DNA of 16,173 nucleotides, taken from positions 1 through 16,173 of the forward strand of contig JBKJZR010000183.1 of NCBI GenBank assembly GCA_046715035.1. Reading direction: 5' to 3'. Positions 7,172 through 13,628 of this stretch are shown here, one piece after another. Below the pieces are notes generated by a model. That model was given only the letters and a program-made list of their open reading frames with translations. It did no database searches and was not told where the DNA came from. The position numbers were made by a program, and so were the translations under genes. How positions within the stretch are numbered: the stretch's first letter is position 1; each line of letters opens with the position of its first letter. Origin of the DNA: PALSA-1004 sp046715035 (GTDB taxonomy: Bacteria; Pseudomonadota; Gammaproteobacteria; Burkholderiales; SG8-41).

Positions 7172-8485
7172 CTAGAGCCCGATCGCGTCGCGCGGCTGCG
7201 CGCCGCGCTGGTCGCTCGCCGCGATGTCCCGGGGATCGGTGATCCGGCCGGCGACGGCGGATGCCGCGACGGTCGCCGGGCTGCCGAGAAACAGCTGAGC
7301 CTGCGGTGAGCCGAAACGCCCCGCGTTGTTGTTCGCGGCCGTCGAGATCGAGATCTCGCCTGCGTGCAGCGGTCCCACGACGGCATCGTTGCAGGGACCG
7401 CATCCCGCGGGCAGCAGGATCGCGCCGGCGTCGATGAAAACCTGCAGCAGGCCGTCCGCCGCAAGCCGCTTCGTCGACTGCTCCGAGCCTGGCGCAATGA
7501 ACATCCGCACGCCGGGAGCGATGCTCCTGCCCCTGAGCAGGGCAGCGGCGATTGCAAAATCCTCGTACATGCCGGAGCCGCAAGATCCGATGAACGCGTG
7601 ATCGACGGCCTGACCCGCAACCTGCGCGATGTCGACGGCGCGGTGCACGCCTCCCGGCAAGGCAATCTGCGGCCCGAGATCACCGATAGCGAGCGTGGCG
7701 GTGTTCTCGTAGCTGGCATCGGCGTCGGCATATACCGGCGTGAATGGCCGCTGCGCGCGTTCGCGGGCATAGGCGAGAATCTGCGCGGAGGGCGGAAAGA
7801 ACACACCGTAGGCGCGCATTTCGGTCGGCGAGTTGCACAGCGCCGCGCGCGTCGCGAGGTCGAACTGATCGAGGTCGCCGGCGAATTCGAGGACGCGGTA
7901 ATCGAGATCGAAATCGAGCGTGCCCTCGTGCAGGAGCCGCGCAATGTAGAAGCCCAGGTCGCGGCCGTAGACGCCCGGCTGCAGCCGGCCTTGCAGCGTG
8001 AGCCGCACCGACTTGGGTACCATCACCCAGTTGGTGCCGGTCGCGAGCACGCGGCTGATCTCCATGCCGGCGCGGAATCCGAATGCGCCGATCGCGCCGG
8101 CGTTGGTCGCATGGCGGTCGTTGTCGAAATAAAACATGCCCGGCAGCAGCATCCCCGATTCCATCGGAAAAATGTGTCCATGCCCGCCGCGGCCGACGTC
8201 GTAGAAGTGCGCGACGCCCCAGGCTTTGGCGGCTGCGCGGTTGAACGCGCCCATTTCGGCCGCGCGCGCACTGCCGTAGATGACTTCGTGATCGGTCACG
8301 ATGATGACCTTGTCGGGCGCCGCGAGACGGTCGATGCCGGCGGCATCGAGCTCGCGCTTGGCGCCGCGCACCACGCCGTCGTGGAGCATGATGAAATCGG
8401 GGTCCGGATAAACGATGTCTCCCGGCTCGACCCGCGAGCGTGCGCTGGCGCGCGCAAGGACCATTTCTACCGCTGTTGAGCTCAT
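7172..8485 (-). CDS. Aconitase/isopropylmalate-dehydratase-like large (Fe-S) subunit
   Basis: This 437-residue protein belongs to the LeuC/aconitase catalytic subunit family. The three [4Fe-4S] ligands are present: Cys302 (FIGSCGSG), Cys362 and Cys365 (AGCGPC). Their spacing of 60 and 3 matches that known for E. coli LeuC (347/407/410). TDHEV (D65-H66) and a D-x-H (D123-R-H125) correspond to active-site acid and His residues. LFLGSPATVAASAVAGRITDP is a typical C-terminal stretch. The usual N-R-N-F-x-G-R motif reads N385-N-N-A-G-R390, so the first substrate Arg is lost, and the usual G-D-S-H-T is altered. At 437 residues it is slightly shorter than LeuC (about 466). The ATG was chosen because it starts the first family-like helix; longer in-frame starts run through the divergent promoter region. 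It is co-transcribed with the small subunit. Confidence 0.87.
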   Translation of the reverse strand: MSSTAVEMVLARASARSRVEPGDIVYPDPDFIMLHDGVVRGAKRELDAAGIDRLAAPDKVIIVTDHEVIYGSARAAEMGAFNRAAAKAWGVAHFYDVGRGGHGHIFPMESGMLLPGMFYFDNDRHATNAGAIGAFGFRAGMEISRVLATGTNWVMVPKSVRLTLQGRLQPGVYGRDLGFYIARLLHEGTLDFDLDYRVLEFAGDLDQFDLATRAALCNSPTEMRAYGVFFPPSAQILAYARERAQRPFTPVYADADASYENTATLAIGDLGPQIALPGGVHRAVDIAQVAGQAVDHAFIGSCGSGMYEDFAIAAALLRGRSIAPGVRMFIAPGSEQSTKRLAADGLLQVFIDAGAILLPAGCGPCNDAVVGPLHAGEISISTAANNNAGRFGSPQAQLFLGSPATVAASAVAGRITDPRDIAASDQRGAQPRDAIGL

Positions 8486-8498
8486 GCGATCAGCTGCT

Positions 8499-8513
8499 TT
8501 ATCAATGTGATAA
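8499..8513. promoter_or_regulatory. Candidate operator TTATCA-ATG-TGATAA upstream of the hydro-lyase operon
   Basis: This perfect 6+3+6 inverted repeat begins 13 nt upstream of the large-subunit ATG. It sits in the 114-nt region between this operon and the divergent exported-protein gene. It is AT-rich against a GC-rich background. Such a site would suit a dimeric repressor, for example of the GntR or MarR type, but no regulator gene is adjacent, so the binding protein is unknown. Confidence 0.4.
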
Positions 8514-8599
8514 GTCGTTGCCCGAAGCCCGGTATCTGGTCTGGACAGTGCGGGAGTAAACATGCACACTGGCCCCAATCCATTGTAGCGGTTAATCCA

Positions 8600-9136
8600 G
8601 TGATAGCGCTGCGTTCCCGGCTCGTCCTGCTGATTGCTGCGTGCGCCACGTCCGCGGTCGGGGCGGCCGCGGGGCGTTCCGACTTCGACCACCTGGCACG
8701 CGCGCCGTACGTGCATTGCGCATTCTACAAGGGCTACGAAACCGATCCACTCACCGGCGAGCTGTTTCTCGTCGAAGGCCGCGCGCAGGCGCTAATGCAC
8801 TTCAACGCGATCGACGTCAGGCAGTCCAGGGCGCGGGCGATCTACACGCGCATGTCCGGCGCCCGTCCGGTGACGGTGTTGCGGACCGACAAGGCGATAC
8901 ATTTCATCGACAACGTGGCCGGCATGTACATCATGACGACGGTGCATTCCTGCCTGGACTACGACGAGAGGCGCGGCATGTGCACCGCTTACGGCGCAGT
9001 CATGTCGCGCCATTTCGACACGGCCGCGCTGTACGATCCCGATAAAGTCTACGAAAAGATCAAGGACGTCGCCGACCCCGGGTTCTGCGATCACAGTTTC
9101 ATCGGCGTCAGGGAAGCCTCCAAAGACGCGCGTTGA
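8600..9136 (+). CDS. Small exported protein of unknown function
   Basis: The family was not recognised. From the GTG start the product is 178 residues with an N-terminal export signal, VIALRSRLVLLIAACATSAVGAAA. This contains either a signal peptidase I site or a lipobox-like I-A-A-C. The mature part has four further cysteines (YVHCAF, HSCLDY, GMCTAY and GFCDHS) that could form two disulfides. A DsbC-like isomerase gene lies 216 nt downstream. The open frame runs 31 codons further up to an ATG at 8507, but that extension places ordinary residues before the signal and has no ribosome site. The GTG also lacks a good Shine-Dalgarno, so the start is uncertain. Codon usage and the uninterrupted frame support a real gene. 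Confidence 0.6.
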   Translation: MIALRSRLVLLIAACATSAVGAAAGRSDFDHLARAPYVHCAFYKGYETDPLTGELFLVEGRAQALMHFNAIDVRQSRARAIYTRMSGARPVTVLRTDKAIHFIDNVAGMYIMTTVHSCLDYDERRGMCTAYGAVMSRHFDTAALYDPDKVYEKIKDVADPGFCDHSFIGVREASKDAR

Positions 9137-9316
9137 TCGCAGCGTCGTCCCACTTCGCTGCGGCGGGACATGCACTGCAACTGGGTATATGGGCAGGCGC
9201 AGTCCTGCTGATTTTCCCGGGCGCGCAGCTTGCCGCGTTCGTCGGTGACCCGCCGATCTGCCGATATGCGGTAGAGCGGGGACGATGAGCGGTAACCGCC
9301 GACGTTGCCGCTGCAC

Positions 9317-9322
9317 TAGAAT
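9317..9322 (+). promoter_or_regulatory. Candidate -10 element (TAGAAT) for the dsbC-like gene
   Basis: TAGAAT lies 36 nt upstream of the GTG start, giving a short leader containing GGAG at 9341-9344. No convincing -35 was found at 16-18 nt spacing. The same hexamer at the same distance precedes the SET-domain gene. Confidence 0.33.
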
Positions 9323-9352
9323 TCGGGTCTGTCCCCTTACGGAGCGATCATC

Positions 9353-10060
9353 GTGCGTAGCATATTGCTGTTGTGGCTTGCGCTGGCATGCGCGAGCGCG
9401 TTTGCCAACGAGGCGAGCGTGCGCAATCTCATGCAGGCGAAGTTCCCGAACTCGAAGATCGCCAGCGTCGCCAAGACTGCCTACGGCGGGCTCTATGAAG
9501 TCTATTTCGACAACGAGATCGTTTATACCGACGAGCAGGTGAGCTTCGTGCTGGTCGGCAACCTGATCGACACCAAGTCGAGCCAAAACGTCACCCAGCA
9601 GCGGCTGCGTAAATTCACCGCCGTCAACGTCAAGGAAATTCCGCTCGATCTCGCCATCCGTAAAGTCAGAGGCAACGGCAAGCGCCAGCTGATCGTTTTT
9701 TCCGATCCCATGTGCCCGTTCTGCCAGCAGCTCGAGCGCGAGCTCGAAAAGATCAACAACATCACGGTCTATACGATGCTCTACCCGATCGAGGCCAAAT
9801 TCAAGGGCTCCACCGAGCTTGCCAGGCAGGTCTGGAGTTCATCCGATCGCGGCAAGGCGTGGGATGACTTGATGCTGAACAAGATAAAACCCACCGCCAA
9901 GCCGGGCTGTAAAGACCCCCTTGCGCGCATCGAGCAGGTCGGCAACAAGCTCAACATCAACAATACGCCGACGCTCGTTTTTGCCGACGGCGGCATCATC
10001 CCAGGCATGGTGCCCGCGGCGCAGATCGAGAAGTTTCTGAGCGAGACCCCGGGCAACTAG
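9353..10060 (+). CDS. dsbC: DsbC-like periplasmic thiol:disulfide interchange protein
   Basis: This 235-residue protein has a cleavable signal (MRSILLLWLALACASAFA). A DsbC N-terminal dimerisation domain follows, including LYEVYFDNEIVYTDEQVSFVLVGNLID. The C-terminal thioredoxin fold has active site C121-P-F-C124 and cis-proline N-T-P206-T. DsbC isomerises wrongly paired disulfides in exported proteins and is kept reduced by DsbD. E. coli DsbC has a second, structural cysteine pair; here only one further mature cysteine (Cys186, PGCKDP) is present and appears unpaired. The GTG start follows GGAG by 8 nt and produces an ideal signal peptide. The gene is convergent with the cysteine desulfurase gene. 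The nearby cysteine-containing exported protein may be a client, by inference only. Confidence 0.9.
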   Translation: MRSILLLWLALACASAFANEASVRNLMQAKFPNSKIASVAKTAYGGLYEVYFDNEIVYTDEQVSFVLVGNLIDTKSSQNVTQQRLRKFTAVNVKEIPLDLAIRKVRGNGKRQLIVFSDPMCPFCQQLERELEKINNITVYTMLYPIEAKFKGSTELARQVWSSSDRGKAWDDLMLNKIKPTAKPGCKDPLARIEQVGNKLNINNTPTLVFADGGIIPGMVPAAQIEKFLSETPGN

Positions 10061-10061
10061 C

Positions 10062-10085
10062 GGCGTGACCCACCGGCATCACGCC
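10062..10085. terminator. Convergent terminator hairpin between dsbC and the cysteine desulfurase gene
   Basis: A 7-bp stem, ggcgtga / tcacgcc, with a 10-nt loop fills the 18-nt gap between two converging stops and overlaps the last codons of the minus-strand gene. Its symmetry would let it serve both strands. No T-run is present. Confidence 0.45.
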
Positions 10086-11254
10086 CGGCGGCGCAGTCCG
10101 CCCGGCACGTTGGCTCGGCACTCGGCGATCTTGCGCGTCAGATAGTCGAGCGCGAATTCGATTTCTTCCTCAGTGTTGAAGCGCCCGACGGTAAGGCGGA
10201 TCGAATTGCCGGAGAGCTGCGCGTCGTTGCCCAGTGCCTGCAGCACGTGGGACACGCCGCCGCCCGCCGATGAGCACGCCGAAGTCGATGACACCGCGAT
10301 ATCCGTCAGCGAGGCGATCATCTGATCGCAGTTCGGCAGCTTGAGGCTGAAGTTGAGATTGTTGACGATGCGCTGCGTCATGTCGCCGTTGATCTGCACC
10401 TCTTCGAGTGCGACCAGGCCGCGATAAAGCTTGTCGCGCAGCCTGCGCAACCGCGGCAGCTCGGCCGCCATCTCAGTGCCGGCGAGACGAAAGCACTCGC
10501 CCATGCCGACGATTTGGTGGGTCGCCAGCGTGCCCGAGCGCAGGCCGAATTCGTGGCCGCCGCCGTGCATTTGCGGCTCGAGCCGCACGCGCCGGTCGCG
10601 GCGCACGTAGAGCGCGCCTATGCCTTTGGGCCCGTAGGTCTTGTGGGCGGTGAGCGACATCAGGTCGACGGGCAGGGTGGCGAGATCGATCGCGACTTTG
10701 CCGCTCGCCTGCGCGGCGTCGACGTGGAACAGCACGCCGTGGTTGCGGCACACCGCGCCCAGTGCCGCTATGTCCTGGATCACACCGATCTCGTTGTTGA
10801 CGTGCATCACCGAGGCGACGATGGTTTCGGGACGGATCGCCGCCTCGAATTTGCCGACGTCGAGCAGACCGTTCGCCTCCGGCGCGAGCGAGGTGACCGC
10901 GAAACCCTGGCGCTCGAGCTCGAGCATCGTATCGAGCACCGCCTTGTGCTCGGTCTGCAGCGTGATCAGATGCCGGCCCTTGCCCTGGCAGGCATACGCC
11001 GCGCCCTTGATCGCCAGGTTGTCGGATTCGGTCGCCCCCGAGGTCCAGACGATTTCCCGCGGATCGGCGTTGATGAGCGCTGCGACTTGGTCGCGTGCCG
11101 CCTCGACCGCGGCGCGGGCCTCGTGGCCGTAGCCATGCGAGCTGCTCGCGGGGTTGCCGAACTTGTCGGCGAGCCACGGCAGCATCTGCGCGACGACGCG
11201 CGGATCGACCGGGGTGGTCGCTGAATTATCGAGGTAGACGGGCGGCTTGATCAT
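10079..11254 (-). CDS. NifS/IscS-type cysteine desulfurase (class V PLP enzyme)
   Basis: This 391-residue enzyme removes sulfur from L-cysteine, forming a persulfide used for Fe-S clusters or thiolation. Group I motifs are clear: YLDNSATTPVDP at the N-terminus, TEHKAVLDTMLELERQGF with the PLP-stacking His, and HVNNEIGVIQD. The PLP lysine is in TAHK205TYGPKGIGALYVRR. The persulfide Cys327 is in the longer loop STSACSSAGGGVSHVLQALG. Lys205 and Cys327 are each one position below E. coli IscS Lys206/Cys328. The C-terminus is shorter than IscS (about 404) and ends in an Arg-rich tail. No iscR, iscU, hscA or mnmA gene lies alongside, so it is probably a stand-alone paralog rather than the isc-operon copy. 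The only ATG fitting the YLDNSATTP start is used; its ribosome site is poor. Confidence 0.92.
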   Translation of the reverse strand: MIKPPVYLDNSATTPVDPRVVAQMLPWLADKFGNPASSSHGYGHEARAAVEAARDQVAALINADPREIVWTSGATESDNLAIKGAAYACQGKGRHLITLQTEHKAVLDTMLELERQGFAVTSLAPEANGLLDVGKFEAAIRPETIVASVMHVNNEIGVIQDIAALGAVCRNHGVLFHVDAAQASGKVAIDLATLPVDLMSLTAHKTYGPKGIGALYVRRDRRVRLEPQMHGGGHEFGLRSGTLATHQIVGMGECFRLAGTEMAAELPRLRRLRDKLYRGLVALEEVQINGDMTQRIVNNLNFSLKLPNCDQMIASLTDIAVSSTSACSSAGGGVSHVLQALGNDAQLSGNSIRLTVGRFNTEEEIEFALDYLTRKIAECRANVPGGLRRRA

Positions 11255-11296
11255 TGGGACTGGCGCTCTGTCGCATTCTAGCGCGGCGGGCGCTCC

Positions 11297-12256
11297 TTAC
11301 TCGACCTTGATGCCGGCGTTGCGGATGACCTTGCCCCAACGCGCCACTTCGTCACGGATCAGCTGCGCGAACTGCTCGGGCGTGCTGGATTCGGGATCGG
11401 CGCCCTGCTGGGAAAAGCGCTCGCGCACGTCCGGCAGACTCATCGTTTTGACGATTTCGCGGTTGAGCCGTGCGATGACGTCTTTGGGCGTCGCAGCCGG
11501 TGCGACCACGCCGTACCAGATCAGCACTTCCGCGCCGGCGACGCCAGCCTCCGCGATCGTGGGGACCTGCGGCAGGCTGGGAATGCGCTGCTTCCCGGTA
11601 GTGGCGAGCAGCCGCACCTTGCCGGCCTTGGCGAGCGGCACGACCGGCGGCACGCCGGTGAATACGACACTGACCTGCCCGCCGATGAGGTCGGTGATCG
11701 CTTCGGCGTTGCCCTTATACGGGACATGCACGATATTCGCGCCGGTGAGCAGCTTGAAGAGCTCGCCGGTGAGATGGGGGCTGCTGCCGACGCCCGGTGA
11801 GCCGAAGTTGAGCTGCCCCGGGCGTTTTTTCGCAAGGTCCACCAGCTCCTTCACGCTGCTGGCCGGGATCGATGGATGCACGACGATCACCACGGGGCCG
11901 GTGGCAAGCAGGCTCACCGGCGCGAAGTCCTTGACCGGGTCGAAGGGCGTCTTCGGGTACAGCACCGGATTCATGGCGAGCGGGCCCAGCGCGCCGATCA
12001 CGAGTGTGTGGCCGTCGGGCGCGGATTTCGCGGCAGCATCCATGCCTATCATGCCTCCCGCACCCGCGCGGTTTTCGACGATGACCGGCTGGCCCAGGGC
12101 TTCGTGTAACCGCGGCGCGATGATGCGCGCGAAGATGTCGATCGTGCTGCCGGGTCCGAACGGTACGATGATGCGCACCGGCTTGCTCGGGTACGGTTGC
12201 GCAAGCGCGAGCGGCGCAGCGGCGGCGCACACCAGCATAGCGAGCGCTCGTATCAA
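11297..12256 (-). CDS. TctC/Bug-family receptor (copy 3)
   Basis: This 319-residue receptor from the TTG start has a signal peptide MIRALAMLVCAAAAPLALA. Canonical Bug motifs follow: YPSKPVRIIVPFGPGSTID, NRAGAGGMIGMDAAAKSAPDGHTLVIG, NIVHVPYKGNAEAITDLIGGQVSV and VVAPAATPKDVIARLN. Binding of a carboxylate in the periplasm is expected from the family. No TctA/TctB is adjacent. The TTG is chosen because AGGAAG (plus-strand 12263-12268) lies 6 nt upstream and the resulting signal is textbook for the family. In-frame ATGs at 12301 and 12313 would add 15-19 residues before the signal core and have weaker ribosome sites, and could be annotated instead. It lies downstream of the 80-residue unknown gene on the same strand, separated by a hairpin-rich stretch. 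Confidence 0.9.
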   Translation of the reverse strand: MIRALAMLVCAAAAPLALAQPYPSKPVRIIVPFGPGSTIDIFARIIAPRLHEALGQPVIVENRAGAGGMIGMDAAAKSAPDGHTLVIGALGPLAMNPVLYPKTPFDPVKDFAPVSLLATGPVVIVVHPSIPASSVKELVDLAKKRPGQLNFGSPGVGSSPHLTGELFKLLTGANIVHVPYKGNAEAITDLIGGQVSVVFTGVPPVVPLAKAGKVRLLATTGKQRIPSLPQVPTIAEAGVAGAEVLIWYGVVAPAATPKDVIARLNREIVKTMSLPDVRERFSQQGADPESSTPEQFAQLIRDEVARWGKVIRNAGIKVE

Positions 12257-12262
12257 TGCATG

Positions 12263-12268
12263 CTTCCT
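12263..12268 (-). promoter_or_regulatory. Ribosome binding site deciding a TTG start
   Basis: AGGAAG on the minus strand is 6 nt from the TTG at 12256. It favours this start of TctC copy 3 over ATGs at 12301 and 12313. Confidence 0.45.
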
Positions 12269-12319
12269 GCACCGTGCATTCCGATAGCGGTCGGTCGGCA
12301 TGCGGCTACCCATGAATGT

Positions 12320-12335
12320 CCCCGCCCGGGCGGGG
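12320..12335. repeat. 16-nt GC palindrome upstream of TctC copy 3
   Basis: ccccgcccgggcgggg is perfectly self-complementary. It lies between the 80-residue gene and TctC copy 3, so it may terminate the former or structure the leader of the latter. It lies 6 nt before the 12313 ATG, where a stable hairpin would hinder ribosome access and so disfavour that start. Confidence 0.4.
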
Positions 12336-12348
12336 AGCACGGCGCTCC

Positions 12349-12384
12349 CTTCTCTCCCGAGGAGTAGGGTCGGGGATGAGGGAC
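12349..12384. repeat. Degenerate REP-like intergenic sequence
   Basis: The stretch contains ctctcccgaggagtagggt followed by cggggatgaggg. It resembles the ctctccc...gggagagggtcggggtgaggg unit that, from general knowledge, recurs between genes in many proteobacteria. It is imperfect and occurs only once here, so confidence is low. Confidence 0.3.
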
Positions 12385-12477
12385 GAGCCGCCACGACAGG
12401 TTCATGGCCGCAATTGGCGACGTGCACGCCGTGGCGCCTCTCCCCGTGCGGCTGCTGTGTAGCGTTTCTCATGCGGG

Positions 12478-12720
12478 TCAGTGCTTGGGCAGGAGTGCGT
12501 AGAGCACGCGCTGACGCTTTTCCTCGACATCCTGGGCGAAGCCCGCATGCTTCTGCTCGACGAACGAGGTCGCCAGCCCGATCTTCAGCAGCGCCACCGC
12601 AAAAGTCGCTGCAAGGTCGTCGATGTCGGGACTGACCTTGGCGAGCTGCAGCGCCTCGATGGTCTCATCCATCAGCTGCTGCAGCGCAGAATGCATCTCT
12701 TCGTCGAACAGTTTTTGCAT
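12478..12720 (-). CDS. Small helical protein of unknown function (80 aa)
   Basis: The family was not recognised. The sequence (MQKLFDEEMHSALQQLMDET and onward, ending VLYALLPKH) is rich in Leu, Ala, Glu and Gln. It looks all-helical and soluble, without a signal peptide, cysteines or membrane segments. The ATG has GAGGA with a 7-nt spacer, supporting expression. A competing plus-strand frame over the same bases lacks such a signal. It is divergent from the SDR gene (134-nt gap), so the two may share a control region. No DNA-binding helix-turn-helix could be identified. Confidence 0.65.
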   Translation of the reverse strand: MQKLFDEEMHSALQQLMDETIEALQLAKVSPDIDDLAATFAVALLKIGLATSFVEQKHAGFAQDVEEKRQRVLYALLPKH

Positions 12721-12854
12721 GGGGCGATCCTCGAAAGGAAGCGGCGATTGTAGCGTTTCCCGGGACTGCCGCGAAATCCCGCGTGACAGCGTATCGTTCA
12801 GTGGCGGACGGACGATGTGTCAAAATCGGCGTTCCTGAAAACCAAGGAGCACAC

Positions 12855-13628
12855 ATGCAACTCAACCTGCAGGACAAGGTCGTCGCGATCACCGGCGGCA
12901 GCGAAGGCATCGGCCGTGCGACCGCGCTGCGTTTCGCGGCGCTGGGGTCGAAAGTGGCGATCTGCGCGCGCCGCGCCGACGTGCTCGCGTCGACGGCCGC
13001 GGAGATCGAGCAAGCGGGAGCCGATGTGTATACCAGCGTTGCCGATGCGTCGAAAGCGGGCGACATGGAGCGATTCATCGAGGAGACGGTCCAGCGCTTC
13101 GGCCGCGTCGACATCGTCGTCAACAATGCCGGTGGCACCGGTCAGTCGGCCTTCGAGAAGGTGGACGACGCCGAGTGGCGCAACGACATCGACATCAAGG
13201 TCATGGCGCAGGTGCGCACGGCGCGGGCGGCGATTCCGCACATGCGCAAGCAGGGCGGCGGGCGCATCATCAACCTCAACATGGTGGGTGCCAAGCAACC
13301 CGGCGTCGCGCAGTTCCCGACGACGATCAGCCGCGCGGCCGGGCTCGCCCTGACGAAAGCGCTGTCGAAGGAGCTGGCGGCCTCCAATATCCTCGTCAAT
13401 GCCGTGGCGGTCGGCAAGATCAAGTCGAAACAGCAGGAGCGCCGCGCCGCGCGCAGCGGAGTGAGCGTCGAGGATCACTACGCGGCGACCGGCAAGACGG
13501 TTCCGCTCGGCCGCATGGGCGAGGCCGAAGAGGTCGCCAACGTCATCGCATTCCTTGCGTCCGACGCGGCGAGCTACGTCACCGGCACCTGCATCAACGT
13601 CGACGGCGGCCTATCCGGCGTTCTGTAG
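12855..13628 (+). CDS. SDR-family protein with altered catalytic tetrad
   Basis: This 257-residue protein is a classical-length short-chain dehydrogenase/reductase by fold. It has the nucleotide-binding T13-G-G-S-E-G-I-G20, the adenine-side D-A-S (residues 63-65 region), NNAGG, and a C-terminal PLGRMGEAEEVANVIAFLASDAASYVTGTCINVDGG. Normal members reduce or oxidise alcohol/ketone groups with NAD(P). Here all four tetrad positions differ by alignment: Asn to Lys115, Ser to Met143 (Asn142 adjacent), Tyr to Thr156, Lys to Arg160 (segment QFPTTISRAAGLALTK). It may be a non-classical SDR, a binding protein, or use other residues. AAGGAG with a 5-nt spacer fixes the ATG. Its stop overlaps the start of the membrane-protein gene, so they form an operon. 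Confidence 0.9.
   Translation: MQLNLQDKVVAITGGSEGIGRATALRFAALGSKVAICARRADVLASTAAEIEQAGADVYTSVADASKAGDMERFIEETVQRFGRVDIVVNNAGGTGQSAFEKVDDAEWRNDIDIKVMAQVRTARAAIPHMRKQGGGRIINLNMVGAKQPGVAQFPTTISRAAGLALTKALSKELAASNILVNAVAVGKIKSKQQERRAARSGVSVEDHYAATGKTVPLGRMGEAEEVANVIAFLASDAASYVTGTCINVDGGLSGVL

Noticed and set aside
7364..8479. Plus-strand 371-residue open frame opposite the hydro-lyase large subunit
   Set aside because: It is an antisense shadow; the minus strand carries clear family motifs and Fe-S ligands.
6636..8485. Leucine biosynthesis leuCD
   Set aside because: No leuA or leuB neighbours, and the active-site motifs deviate from isopropylmalate dehydratase.
2811..12256. A complete tripartite tricarboxylate transporter
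   Set aside because: Only receptor subunits are present. The one multi-pass protein (13628-14959) does not resemble TctA, and no TctB-sized four-segment protein was found.
12481..12753. Plus-strand 90-residue frame opposite the 80-residue gene
   Set aside because: The minus-strand frame has a good ribosome site and a more natural composition.
13175..13627. Upstream extension of the membrane-protein frame
   Set aside because: It lies inside the SDR gene, is Arg/Gly/His-rich and lacks membrane character; the GTG at 13628 gives a normal transporter N-terminus.
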